From an uncultured Alcanivorax sp. (GTDB lineage: Bacteria; Pseudomonadota; Gammaproteobacteria; Pseudomonadales; Alcanivoracaceae): 54,919 bases of DNA. The notes under the pieces were generated by a model that had not been told where the DNA came from, searched no databases, and saw only the letters and a program-made list of their open reading frames with translations. Position 1 is the first letter of the stretch, and each line of letters begins with the position of its first letter. This document shows, piece by piece, positions 1-7,577 of the stretch. The stretch is from the NCBI GenBank assembly GCA_913055795.1, contig CAJXLA010000006.1:1-54919 (forward strand), written 5' to 3'. The position numbers and the translations under genes are program-made.

Positions 1-135
1 CCGCCGTATCGTCTTTCGATTCCGGCGGAATCCGTTATTCTGGTGATCGCGACCACGTCCGCATCAGCGGCACTTTCAGCTACCATAACCCGGTTGTTTT
101 CGCCAAGGCAAGCAAACCGCAGCAGGAGAGCCACC
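1..135. other. upstream region with no assigned gene
   Basis: No gene could be supported here. All three plus-strand frames were read: frame 2 stops near base 45, and the other two stay open but carry no recognisable domain. The stretch ends with a CAGGAG-like ribosome binding site at about 121-128 for the first gene. It could hold the tail of a gene that lies outside the window. Confidence 0.4.
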
Positions 136-597
136 ATGGCACTGGAACACCCACAGGTCCGCATGCCGCCGCCACTGATTCATCTGGGTGGCTTGCTCGT
201 GGGGTATGGTCTGGATCAGGTCACGGGCTGGCGCTTCACGCCGGCGGCCTGGCTGGACGGACTGGCTCTCGGGCTGGCGCTGGCGGCGGTGGTGTTGAGT
301 GGCTGGACCCTGATCACCCTCCGCCGGCACCGGACCACGGTGCTGCCCCACAGGGCCGCCAGCACGCTGGTCACCGGAGGGCCGTTTCGCTGGAGCCGCA
401 ACCCCATTTATCTGGCTTTCACGCTGCTGCATCTCGCCTGTGGGCTGGCGCTGGGCAGTCCGGGCATGCTGATCATGCTGGTGCCCGTGTTTTATGTCAT
501 GGACCGTCACGTGATCGCCGCCGAGGAGGCCTTCCACGAACAGGCATTCGGTACGCAGTGGCAGCACTATCGCAAGCAGGCGCGGCGCTGGCTGTGA
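136..597 (+). CDS. isoprenylcysteine carboxyl methyltransferase (ICMT)-family membrane protein
   Basis: A 153-residue polytopic membrane protein of the bacterial ICMT/phospholipid-methyltransferase-like family. Hydrophobic segments lie near residues 10-30, 45-65 and 100-125. The family signature is clear: RNPIY near residues 88-92, then an EE pair near 130, an FG..W..Y element and a C-terminal RRWL. These residues form the SAM-binding part in characterised ICMTs. Bacterial members mostly have no known substrate, so methylation of a lipid or small molecule is inference. The ATG at 136 was chosen because CAGGAG lies about 7 bases upstream and the sequence before it lacks protein character. The next gene starts 43 bases downstream on the same strand. 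Confidence 0.75.
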   Translation: MALEHPQVRMPPPLIHLGGLLVGYGLDQVTGWRFTPAAWLDGLALGLALAAVVLSGWTLITLRRHRTTVLPHRAASTLVTGGPFRWSRNPIYLAFTLLHLACGLALGSPGMLIMLVPVFYVMDRHVIAAEEAFHEQAFGTQWQHYRKQARRWL

Positions 598-640
598 AAT
601 CCGCGTGCAAAACCGTCACGCAAATCATCGGGCAAACACC

Positions 641-1117
641 ATGAAAATTTCGGCTCTGCTTTTCCTGGCGGTAGGGCTCACCGCCTGTCACACCCCCGGT
701 ACCTGGCAATCCCCGCAAGGCGATGAAACGGCCACCCTGGTCTTTACCAGTCATTACATCGCTGCCCAGCCCCTGATCTGCCGATCCGGCCAGGAGCTCG
801 TGCCCACCCGCGAAGCGCTGGGCGCCACCCCCATCGATCCGGAGCTCTTCGCCAACGACCAGGCGGGCGAAGATCAAGGCGAGGTAGGTGTGCGTATACC
901 GGCCGGTGCGCCCATCACGCTGGGGGTGCGTTTTGATCCGAAAAACCCGGCGGGTGCGCCCGAGGCCTGCACCGCCCGCGCCCGTTTCACCCCGGAACCC
1001 GGCCAACGCTATCAGGCCCAGTTCGTCATGCCCGGCGCCCAGTGCGGGCTGTCCATTACCGATGAGGACAACCGGGCTGTGGCCGCAGCCAACCGTGAAA
1101 CCGCTTCCTGCCCCTGA
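641..1117 (+). CDS. small predicted lipoprotein of unknown function
   Basis: A 158-residue protein beginning with a lipoprotein signal peptide whose lipobox LTAC puts the lipidated Cys at residue 16. The mature part contains further Cys residues (for example in the ICRSG, EACTA and AQCGL contexts and the final SCP), which could form periplasmic disulfides. No domain was recognised. It is probably anchored in the outer or inner membrane facing the periplasm. The ATG at 641 is preferred over the one at 605 because it gives a textbook signal peptide. Its function is not predictable from the neighbours (an ICMT-like protein before, a porin after). Confidence 0.6.
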   Translation: MKISALLFLAVGLTACHTPGTWQSPQGDETATLVFTSHYIAAQPLICRSGQELVPTREALGATPIDPELFANDQAGEDQGEVGVRIPAGAPITLGVRFDPKNPAGAPEACTARARFTPEPGQRYQAQFVMPGAQCGLSITDEDNRAVAAANRETASCP

Positions 1118-1351
1118 AACCTGCGCGCCAGACGCTCCCCGCCTGCTGGCGCCCCGGACTGGGGCAGACTGCACCAATCTGGCCCACAGGCCCTGGTTTC
1201 ACCCTCATCCCCGTGCCCATCGGAAGATATAACTATCTGTTTTTGATGAATTTTCTGAAACTGGCATGCAAACTGCTTCTACTGCCCTGAACGCCGCGGC
1301 CCGGCCGACGGCGACGCAAGGAACCAGTTGATCAACAGAGGGTTGTATCCG

Positions 1352-2080
1352 ATGAAAAAACTCGATCTTGTCAAAGCGACCGCACTCGCCGCCAGCCTGG
1401 CGCCCGCCATGGGACTGGCCGAACTGACCGGCAATGTCGGCGTTACCAACAACTACATCTGGCGAGGTGTTACCCAGACCGGGGATAAGCCAGCCGTCTC
1501 GGGCGGAATCGACTATGCCCATGAATCCGGCCTCTATGCCGGCACCTGGATTTCCAATGTCAATTTCTCAGGCGCCCCGGGTTCTGGCGGCGATGGCTAT
1601 GAACAGGATTATTACGCCGGTTTCTCCGGGAGCTCCGGCGACTTTTCCTACGACGTAGGCTATATCTACTGGGATTACCCCACGTCCACGGCAGCTACTG
1701 ACTCGGATTTCGGCGAGGTTTATGGCTCCGTGGGCTATGATTTCATCAGCGTCCAGGTGAACTACACCACCAACAGCCAGGTCGAAGAAGATGCCGTAGA
1801 TGATTTCTCCGAGGGCGACATCTACTACAAAGCCACAGCGGACTTCCCGCTGACGGATGATGGCCTCGGGCTCTCGCTGACGGCCGGCGCCTACGCTTTC
1901 GATGATGATGGCGAAAGCACGGGGCCGAACACCGAGGCGGACTTCAACTACACCCACTATAACGCCTACCTCACCAAGGGCGACTTCAGCTTTGGCGTGG
2001 AAGGCAACGACAAGGAAGACAGCAGCGACAACCGTCAACGTTTCGTGGTCTCCTACAGCAAGTCCTTCGACCTGATGTAA
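1352..2080 (+). CDS. TorF-family putative outer-membrane porin
   Basis: A 242-residue protein with a signal peptide (about 1-22, ending GLA) followed by an acidic, aromatic-rich beta-barrel-like sequence. The start of the mature protein, GNVGVTNNYIWRGVTQT, is the hallmark of the TorF/Gcw_chp putative porin family. Alternating hydrophobic strands and a terminal aromatic region (SYSKSFDLM) fit an outer-membrane barrel. The substrate is unknown for most of this family. The ATG at 1352, with GAGGG about 8 bases upstream, gives a clean signal peptide; a TTG at 1328 preceded by AAGGA is an alternative. Two hairpins with T-tracts follow the stop, so it looks monocistronic. The strongly acidic mature chain is compatible with a saline habitat. 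Confidence 0.8.
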   Translation: MKKLDLVKATALAASLAPAMGLAELTGNVGVTNNYIWRGVTQTGDKPAVSGGIDYAHESGLYAGTWISNVNFSGAPGSGGDGYEQDYYAGFSGSSGDFSYDVGYIYWDYPTSTAATDSDFGEVYGSVGYDFISVQVNYTTNSQVEEDAVDDFSEGDIYYKATADFPLTDDGLGLSLTAGAYAFDDDGESTGPNTEADFNYTHYNAYLTKGDFSFGVEGNDKEDSSDNRQRFVVSYSKSFDLM

Positions 2081-2088
2081 GACCGCTT

Positions 2089-2108
2089 CCGGGGCCTGCG
2101 GGCCCCGG
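2089..2108 (+). other. GC-rich hairpin directly after the porin gene
   Basis: Perfect 8-bp stem CCGGGGCC/GGCCCCGG with a TGCG loop, 9 bases after the porin stop. There is no good T-tract, so it is more likely a 3'-end stabiliser or pause hairpin than a terminator. Confidence 0.5.
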
Positions 2109-2115
2109 CCCTTTC

Positions 2116-2185
2116 GCCTCGCGGGAAGATCTCCCTGGTCCTCACTGTAAGCATTGCAAGCAGTTTCCCGCGAGGCTCTTTTTTT
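2116..2185 (+). terminator. long-stem hairpin with T-tract in the porin 3' region
   Basis: Perfect 12-bp inverted repeat (2116-2127 with 2165-2176) around a 37-base loop, followed at once by TCTTTTTTT. The loop itself contains small complementary parts (ACTG...CAGT). It may act as a terminator or as the 3' end of a small RNA processed from the porin mRNA. Confidence 0.6.
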
Positions 2186-2191
2186 CACAAT

Positions 2192-2218
2192 GCCGGGCAT
2201 GTTGCCCGGCGTTTTTTT
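2192..2218 (+). terminator. second intrinsic terminator after the porin
   Basis: Perfect 8-bp stem GCCGGGCA/TGCCCGGC with a 3-base loop, followed by G and seven T. It reads on the plus strand and touches the 3' end of the convergent nuclease gene. On the minus strand the matching tract is A-rich, so it is not an evident terminator for that gene. Confidence 0.8.
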
Positions 2219-3191
2219 ATTGGCTCCCGGCCTCGACATCGAAATAGAGCACAGGGGCATCATGATCGGAAACCGCACTGTCCGTGCCGTGGGCTCCGTA
2301 CAGTGTGCGATAATGCCCGGCATTGCCCCGGCTGATCGCAGCGTCTGTTGCGCGATGCTTGAGGGCGTCGCTATAAAAAATGTGATCAATGGCCTGACGC
2401 TGGCAGTCGTGGATATGGGAAAAGCGTTCATGCGCCGGCAAGTGATCCCAGACCGAGCCCAGTCCCCTATGCATCCGTTGCCAGGGTTCCGCGTACAAGG
2501 CATCGCCCGGCGCACTATTGAAATCCCCGGCGAGTACGACAGGCGGATCCCGGCGCACGGGCTTCCCCACCCAGTGGCGCAAGACCCGCGCCTGTTCCTT
2601 TCGCTTGGCCCGCACCCGGGCGCGCTCATCCGGTTCGTCCAGCCCGTGCGCACTGCGCAAATGCACCACCACCAGATCAAAGACCAAAGGCTCCTGTACG
2701 CGAACCCGCAGGGGCGGCCGTGAAAACAACCATTGGCCCTGCTGTTTGCGTTCAGCAAACAATGCCTCGTGGTCCTTGATTCGCACGGGCGCCCGATAGA
2801 GCAGACCGACATCCAGGCCGGAGGGATCATGCCCTTCACGGAGCAGGGTTCGATAATCCGGTCCGTGTTCGGCCACGGCCCGGGCCAGGCGCCGGAGCAG
2901 AGTCCGGTTTTCCACCTCCTGAACGGCCAGCAGATGGGGTGCGCCCAGGCGCTCATGGATCATTCCGGCCAGGGCCTGCAGCCGGGCCTCGACCCGCCCG
3001 GGCGCCAGTGGTTCGTCGTAGCGCGCATCCTTGTCACTGTCGCGCAGCCGCCACAGGTTGAGTGTGGCCAGGCTCAACTCGCCGCTGCCGGCCGCGGGCA
3101 CCGCCCGCACCGCCGGCGGCGGGGCACAGTCCGCGACAGCACGGACACTGATCAGCGCCAGGCTCAGCGTGAGAACGAGCCGTGGCATCAT
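2217..3191 (-). CDS. secreted endonuclease/exonuclease/phosphatase-family protein
   Basis: A 324-residue protein of the DNase I-like endonuclease/exonuclease/phosphatase fold with an N-terminal signal peptide (about 1-20). The metal and catalytic motifs are visible: LATLNLWRL near 41-49, QEVEN with Glu92, AGDFNS with Asp223 and Asn225, and a C-terminal SDHD. It is likely a periplasmic or secreted metal-dependent nuclease or phosphodiesterase; the substrate is unknown. The start ATG overlaps the TGA of the upstream copper chaperone gene, so the two are probably translationally coupled. An ATG one codon later is the only near alternative. Confidence 0.75.
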   Translation of the reverse strand: MMPRLVLTLSLALISVRAVADCAPPPAVRAVPAAGSGELSLATLNLWRLRDSDKDARYDEPLAPGRVEARLQALAGMIHERLGAPHLLAVQEVENRTLLRRLARAVAEHGPDYRTLLREGHDPSGLDVGLLYRAPVRIKDHEALFAERKQQGQWLFSRPPLRVRVQEPLVFDLVVVHLRSAHGLDEPDERARVRAKRKEQARVLRHWVGKPVRRDPPVVLAGDFNSAPGDALYAEPWQRMHRGLGSVWDHLPAHERFSHIHDCQRQAIDHIFYSDALKHRATDAAISRGNAGHYRTLYGAHGTDSAVSDHDAPVLYFDVEAGSQ

Positions 3192-3613
3192 TCCGGTGCG
3201 GAACGGCGCACGGGCAGATCCGTGCATTGCCGCTCCTCGTTGACGCGGATGCAGACCGGCACCGATTCCCCGGCCCGGGGGATCCGGTCCACGCCGGTAA
3301 ACATCAGGTGCTTGTCGCCGGATTGCAGCGTCACGCTGGCGCCCGCCGGCACGGTCACGGATTTCAGAGGCCGCATGGAACGGGTACCGTCTTCCGCTTC
3401 CGTACTGGTGTGCAGCATGGCGCCACCCGCCCAGTCCACGGAGGCCGCGTCGACCGTCACCGCCACCGAGCCGTCATTGATGATACGCCCATAGGCAGCC
3501 GTGGTATCGGATACCGGCGGCACCGCCCGCACCCAGCCGTTTTCCAGGCGCACTTCGGCGGCGGCCGGCAGTGCCGCCAGCACCAGCAAAACTCCTGTCA
3601 GACCTGTTCGCAT
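3188..3613 (-). CDS. PCu(A)C-family periplasmic copper chaperone
   Basis: A 141-residue protein with a signal peptide (ending AAA near residue 19) and the PCu(A)C copper-binding pattern: Met67-His68, Met80, and His102-x-Met104 in DKHLMF. Family members bind Cu(I) in the periplasm and help metallate the CuA/CuB centres of cytochrome c oxidase or mediate copper handling. The start was set at 3613 because AAGGAG lies 9 bases upstream and the signal peptide begins there; longer versions from upstream ATGs are less likely. Its stop overlaps the start of the secreted nuclease gene, giving a two-gene unit. It is transcribed divergently from miaB. Confidence 0.85.
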   Translation of the reverse strand: MRTGLTGVLLVLAALPAAAEVRLENGWVRAVPPVSDTTAAYGRIINDGSVAVTVDAASVDWAGGAMLHTSTEAEDGTRSMRPLKSVTVPAGASVTLQSGDKHLMFTGVDRIPRAGESVPVCIRVNEERQCTDLPVRRSAPE

Positions 3614-3674
3614 TGTGCTCATCTCCTTGTTCGGACAAGGAGTCATTCTAGCAGGCTGCTAGCAGACCCGCCCC

Positions 3675-3704
3675 TTCGCAGCCGGGCTGCCCGGCAGGTA
3701 TAAT
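3675..3704 (+). promoter_or_regulatory. putative sigma70 promoter for miaB
   Basis: TATAAT at 3699-3704 is a perfect -10 box, with TTCGCA at 3675-3680 as a weak -35 at 18-base spacing, about 33 bases upstream of the miaB ATG. It is the best promoter candidate in the divergent region between the copper chaperone and miaB. Confidence 0.5.
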
Positions 3705-3737
3705 GGCCTTTCCTTTCCGGCAATCCGAGTACGCGCC

Positions 3738-5078
3738 ATGGCCCGCAAGCTGTTCATACAGACCCACGGCTGCCAGATGAACGAATACGACTCCGCGCGC
3801 ATGGCCGATATTCTGGAGGACAGCCATGAGCTGGAACCCACGGACGACGTCAACGACGCCGATGTGGTCCTGCTCAACACCTGCTCCATCCGGGAAAAGG
3901 CTCAGGAAAAGGTCTTTGATCAGCTCGGGCGCTGGAAAAAGCTCAAGCAGCACAAGCCGGATCTGATCATTGGTGTGGGTGGCTGTGTAGCCAGTCAGGA
4001 AGGCGAGGTGATCCGCAAGCGCGCGCCCTGGGTGGATGTCATCTTCGGACCCCAGACCCTGCACCGCCTGCCACAGCTGATCAGCGAAGCGGCGGGCAGC
4101 CGCAATCTGGCCATGGATATCAGCTTCCCGGAAATCGAGAAATTCGACCGAATGCCGGAACCCAGCGTGGACGGGCCCACCGCCTATGTCTCCATCATGG
4201 AAGGCTGTTCCAAGTACTGCAGTTTCTGCGTAGTGCCCTATACCCGCGGCGAGGAAGTCAGCCGGCCGGTGAACTCGGTGCTGGACGAAATCCGGCATCT
4301 GGCGGACATGGGCGTGCGCGAAGTCAACCTGCTGGGCCAGAACGTCAATGCCTATCGGGCCACGGGGGCGAACGGCGAGGTGCTGGATTTCGCCGATCTG
4401 CTGTTGCTGGTGCGCGAGGTCGAGGGCATCGACCGCATCCGCTATACCACTAGTCATCCGGTGGAATTCTCCGATGCGCTGATTGAGGTCTATGCCGAGA
4501 TTCCCGAACTGGTGGACCACCTGCACCTGCCGGTGCAATCGGGTTCGGACCGGGTGCTGGCACGGATGAAGCGCAACCACACGGCCCTGGAGTACAAGGC
4601 GAGCATCCGCAAGCTGCGCAAGATTCGGCCGGATATTTCCATCAGTTCCGATTTCATCGTGGGCTTCCCCGGTGAAACCGATGAAGAGTTCGAGGCCACC
4701 ATGAACCTGATCAATGACGTGGGCTTCGACCATTCCTTCAGCTTCGTCTACAGCCCGCGCCCGGGCACCCCCGCGGCGGAGCTGCCGGACGACACGCCGG
4801 AGACGGTCAAAAAGGAACGCCTCCGCATTCTGCAGAGCCGCATTCAGCAGCAGGCCATGGCCATCAGTCAGGCGATGGTGGGCACGCACCAGCGCATCCT
4901 CGTCGAGGGCGTGTCGCGCAAGGATCCGGGCGAGCTGTGCGGGCGCACGGAAAACAACCGGGTAGTGAACTTCAAGTGCACGGATATCGACCTGATCGGC
5001 GAATTCGTGGATGTGGAAATCAGCGCGGCACTGACCAACTCCCTGCGCGGCAGCCTCCCGGAACCCGCCCCTGCATGA
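3738..5078 (+). CDS. miaB: tRNA-2-methylthio-N6-dimethylallyladenosine synthase MiaB
   Basis: A 446-residue radical-SAM methylthiotransferase that adds the 2-methylthio group to i6A37 of tRNAs reading UNN codons. The N-terminal UPF0004 domain carries the auxiliary-cluster Cys residues 12, 49 and 83, the radical-SAM motif CSKYCSFC supplies Cys157, 161 and 164, and a C-terminal TRAM domain follows (about 375-440). Length and motif order match the family. The ATG at 3738 gives the canonical [15 protein letters not shown] start. It heads the conserved miaB-phoH-ybeY-corC cluster, although a 164-base gap precedes phoH. Confidence 0.97.
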   Translation: MARKLFIQTHGCQMNEYDSARMADILEDSHELEPTDDVNDADVVLLNTCSIREKAQEKVFDQLGRWKKLKQHKPDLIIGVGGCVASQEGEVIRKRAPWVDVIFGPQTLHRLPQLISEAAGSRNLAMDISFPEIEKFDRMPEPSVDGPTAYVSIMEGCSKYCSFCVVPYTRGEEVSRPVNSVLDEIRHLADMGVREVNLLGQNVNAYRATGANGEVLDFADLLLLVREVEGIDRIRYTTSHPVEFSDALIEVYAEIPELVDHLHLPVQSGSDRVLARMKRNHTALEYKASIRKLRKIRPDISISSDFIVGFPGETDEEFEATMNLINDVGFDHSFSFVYSPRPGTPAAELPDDTPETVKKERLRILQSRIQQQAMAISQAMVGTHQRILVEGVSRKDPGELCGRTENNRVVNFKCTDIDLIGEFVDVEISAALTNSLRGSLPEPAPA

Positions 5079-5180
5079 AGGGATTTTCACCGTTAGTACA
5101 CACTCGCCAACCTCAGCGCAACCTGCCATCTTTTCGCGCGCGGGCGTTTCGTTATATGCTGCCTTGAACAGCTTGAGGTG

Positions 5181-5196
5181 GGCGGCGCGCGCCGCC
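5181..5196. repeat. 16-bp perfect GC palindrome upstream of phoH
   Basis: GGCGGCGCGCGCCGCC is its own reverse complement and lies about 47 bases before the phoH start in the miaB-phoH gap. It could fold in the 5' leader and slow expression, or be a protein-binding dyad. No other element was resolved in this 164-base gap. Confidence 0.4.
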
Positions 5197-5242
5197 TGCC
5201 AAATTCGTCAGACAGCCAGCACGGGGGGTTCAGTCAGCACTC

Positions 5243-6232
5243 TTGAGTACCGCGACCGCGTCACAACAGCTCAGTCTCGAACCCTATGACTCGCGTCGTC
5301 TGGCCAGCCTGTGCGGGCGGCTGGACGAGCACATCAACCAGATCTCGGACACCCTGGGCATCGAAATCCTTAACCGAGGCAATCTCTTTCACTTGTCGGG
5401 CGACGCCACTGCGGTGCAAATGGCACGGCATGTACTCAACGACCTCTATGCCCAGACCGCGCTGGGCACCGAGATCACGCCCGAGGTGGTGCATTTGCAG
5501 CTCCAGGGCTCGGTGGAAGACGCCCAACCAGTCCCGGAAGACGATGACAGCCGCGATGGCGGCCGCATTCAGACCAAACGCGTACAGATCCGTCCGCGCG
5601 GGCGCAATCAGCGCGACTATGTACAGCGCATCCGCGCGCACGACATCAACTTCGGGATCGGCCCGGCGGGCACGGGCAAGACCTGGCTGGCGGTGGCCTG
5701 TGCCGTGGAGGCGCTGGAGGATCAGGATGTGGAACGTATCCTGCTGGTGCGCCCGGCCGTGGAAGCCGGGGAAAAACTCGGCTTTCTTCCCGGCGACCTG
5801 GCCGAGAAGGTGGACCCCTATCTGCGCCCCCTCTATGACGCGCTCTACGAAATGCTCGGTTTCGAGAAAGTAACCAAGTTTCTCGAACGCGACGTGATCG
5901 AGGTAGCACCGCTGGCCTACATGCGCGGACGCACACTCAACAACAGCTTCATCATTCTCGACGAGGGGCAGAACACCACCATCGAGCAGATGAAGATGTT
6001 TCTCACCCGGATCGGTTTCGGCTCGCGCGCCATGATTACCGGGGATGTCACCCAGGTGGATCTGCCGCGCAATCAGCAGTCCGGGCTGATACACGCCATT
6101 GACGTACTCAGCGCCGAGGAAGGTATCGGGGTAACCCGTTTCGACAGTGGCGATGTGGTGCGCCACCCCCTGGTGCAACGCATCGTGGAAGCCTATGAAC
6201 GACACGAAAACGAAGCCGACTCCGGACGTTGA
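5243..6232 (+). CDS. phoH: PhoH-like ATPase (YbeZ)
   Basis: A 329-residue PhoH-family P-loop ATPase with an N-terminal KH-like region (about 20-90), Walker A GPAGTGKT at 140-147 and a Walker B-type ILDEGQN segment near 240. YbeZ acts with YbeY in RNA and ribosome metabolism. The likely start is the TTG at 5243, since no ATG gives the expected N-terminus. A GGGGGG tract lies rather far upstream, so the exact start is uncertain. Its 3' end overlaps the ybeY start by 38 bases, implying coupled translation. Confidence 0.93.
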   Translation: MSTATASQQLSLEPYDSRRLASLCGRLDEHINQISDTLGIEILNRGNLFHLSGDATAVQMARHVLNDLYAQTALGTEITPEVVHLQLQGSVEDAQPVPEDDDSRDGGRIQTKRVQIRPRGRNQRDYVQRIRAHDINFGIGPAGTGKTWLAVACAVEALEDQDVERILLVRPAVEAGEKLGFLPGDLAEKVDPYLRPLYDALYEMLGFEKVTKFLERDVIEVAPLAYMRGRTLNNSFIILDEGQNTTIEQMKMFLTRIGFGSRAMITGDVTQVDLPRNQQSGLIHAIDVLSAEEGIGVTRFDSGDVVRHPLVQRIVEAYERHENEADSGR

Positions 6233-6707
6233 ACTACAGCTTGCCGGCGAGGGGCTCGGCGCTCCGGATGACAACGACATCCGGGACTGGACGTGCCGCG
6301 CGGCTCGCGCGGCCGGCGGCGCCGGGGGTGTCATCACGGTCCGAGTGGTGGACGAAGTCGAAATGCGCGAACTGAACGGCTACTGGCGCGGGCGGGACTA
6401 CAGCACCAATGTGCTGTCATTTCCCTTCGAGATGCCCGAAGGCCTGCCCGCGGATGCCGTGGACCCCATTATCGGCGATATCGCCATCTGCGCGCCCGTG
6501 GTGGAACGCCAAGCGCAGGAACAGGGCAAGCCGGTCCGGGCGCACTGGACGCACATGGTCGTCCACGGCGTGCTTCATCTACTGGGCCATGATCACGAAC
6601 AAGCGGGGGAAGCCGAAATCATGGAAGCACTGGAAGTATCCATTCTGGCGGAGCTGGGGCATGGCGACCCCTACCGCGAGCCTGACACCAGTGTTCGGGG
6701 GCAATGA
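6195..6707 (+). CDS. ybeY: endoribonuclease YbeY
   Basis: A 170-residue single-domain metalloenzyme needed for 16S rRNA 3'-end maturation and ribosome quality control. The zinc motif HGVLHLLGHDH supplies His124, His128 and His134, and the family element YSTNVLSFPFE lies near 69-79. The ATG at 6195 sits inside the phoH coding region, and the stop overlaps the corC ATG (ATGATG arrangement). The start fits because the chain length then matches other YbeY proteins. Confidence 0.95.
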   Translation: MNDTKTKPTPDVELQLAGEGLGAPDDNDIRDWTCRAARAAGGAGGVITVRVVDEVEMRELNGYWRGRDYSTNVLSFPFEMPEGLPADAVDPIIGDIAICAPVVERQAQEQGKPVRAHWTHMVVHGVLHLLGHDHEQAGEAEIMEALEVSILAELGHGDPYREPDTSVRGQ

Positions 6708-7558
6708 TGCCGGACGACCATGGTGAGACCAGCCGAAACTGGCTGGAACGACTGGGCAATCTCTTCAGCTCCGGTCCTTCGGACCGGGATGAATTGCTGG
6801 AACTGTTGCGCTCGCTGCGCGAACGCGAGGTTATCGACCTGGACACCCTGGGCATTATCGAGGGCGCGGTTCAGGTGGCGGACATGCAGGTGCGCGAGAT
6901 CATGATTCCGCGTGCACAGATGATCGCCATTCGCACCTCGGGCAATCCGCGCGATTTCCTGCCCACCATTATCGAGTGCGCGCACTCGCGTTTTCCCGTG
7001 CTGGCCGACGATCCGGACGATGTACAGGGCATTCTGCTGGCCAAGGATCTGTTGCCGCTGGCCCTGGACCCGGCCCGCATGGATCGGTTCAACATCAAGG
7101 ACCATCTGCGCCAGGCCATGATTATCCCCGAATCCAAGCGCCTGGATTCGCTACTGCGCGAATTCCGCGCCAGCCGCAACCATATGGCCGTGGTGGTCAA
7201 CGAATACGGCGGCGTGGCCGGGCTGGTCACCATCGAGGACGTGCTGGAACAGATCGTGGGCGAAATCGAGGACGAAACGGATATCGAGGACACCGATTAT
7301 CTGATCAAGAGCCTCAACAACCATGAATACACGGTCAAGGCCCTCACACCCATTGAGGATTTCAATGAGTATTTCCGGTGCGAACTCAGCACCGAGGATT
7401 TCGACACCCTGGGCGGACTGGTGATGCAGCAATTCGGTCGGCTGCCCGAGCGCAACGAGTCGGTACAGTTCGACCGGTTCCGTTTCACCGTGCTCAGTGC
7501 CGACGGACGCACGATCCGTTTGTTGCAGGTACAACCCCTGGAAGAAAAACTCGAATAA
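6704..7558 (+). CDS. corC: CorC/HlyC-family CBS-domain protein
   Basis: A 284-residue cytosolic protein with paired CBS domains (about 60-190, from EIMIPRAQM through NEYGGVAGLVTIEDVLE) and a C-terminal CorC/HlyC transporter-associated domain (about 200-278). In Salmonella CorC affects Mg/Co efflux linked to CorA. In this cluster it is the usual YbeX, which has been tied to ribosome metabolism in E. coli. The ATG overlaps the ybeY stop. In E. coli lnt follows directly; here two extra genes intervene. Confidence 0.93.
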   Translation: MMPDDHGETSRNWLERLGNLFSSGPSDRDELLELLRSLREREVIDLDTLGIIEGAVQVADMQVREIMIPRAQMIAIRTSGNPRDFLPTIIECAHSRFPVLADDPDDVQGILLAKDLLPLALDPARMDRFNIKDHLRQAMIIPESKRLDSLLREFRASRNHMAVVVNEYGGVAGLVTIEDVLEQIVGEIEDETDIEDTDYLIKSLNNHEYTVKALTPIEDFNEYFRCELSTEDFDTLGGLVMQQFGRLPERNESVQFDRFRFTVLSADGRTIRLLQVQPLEEKLE

Positions 7559-7577
7559 CCAGGCTGGAGAGCAAACC

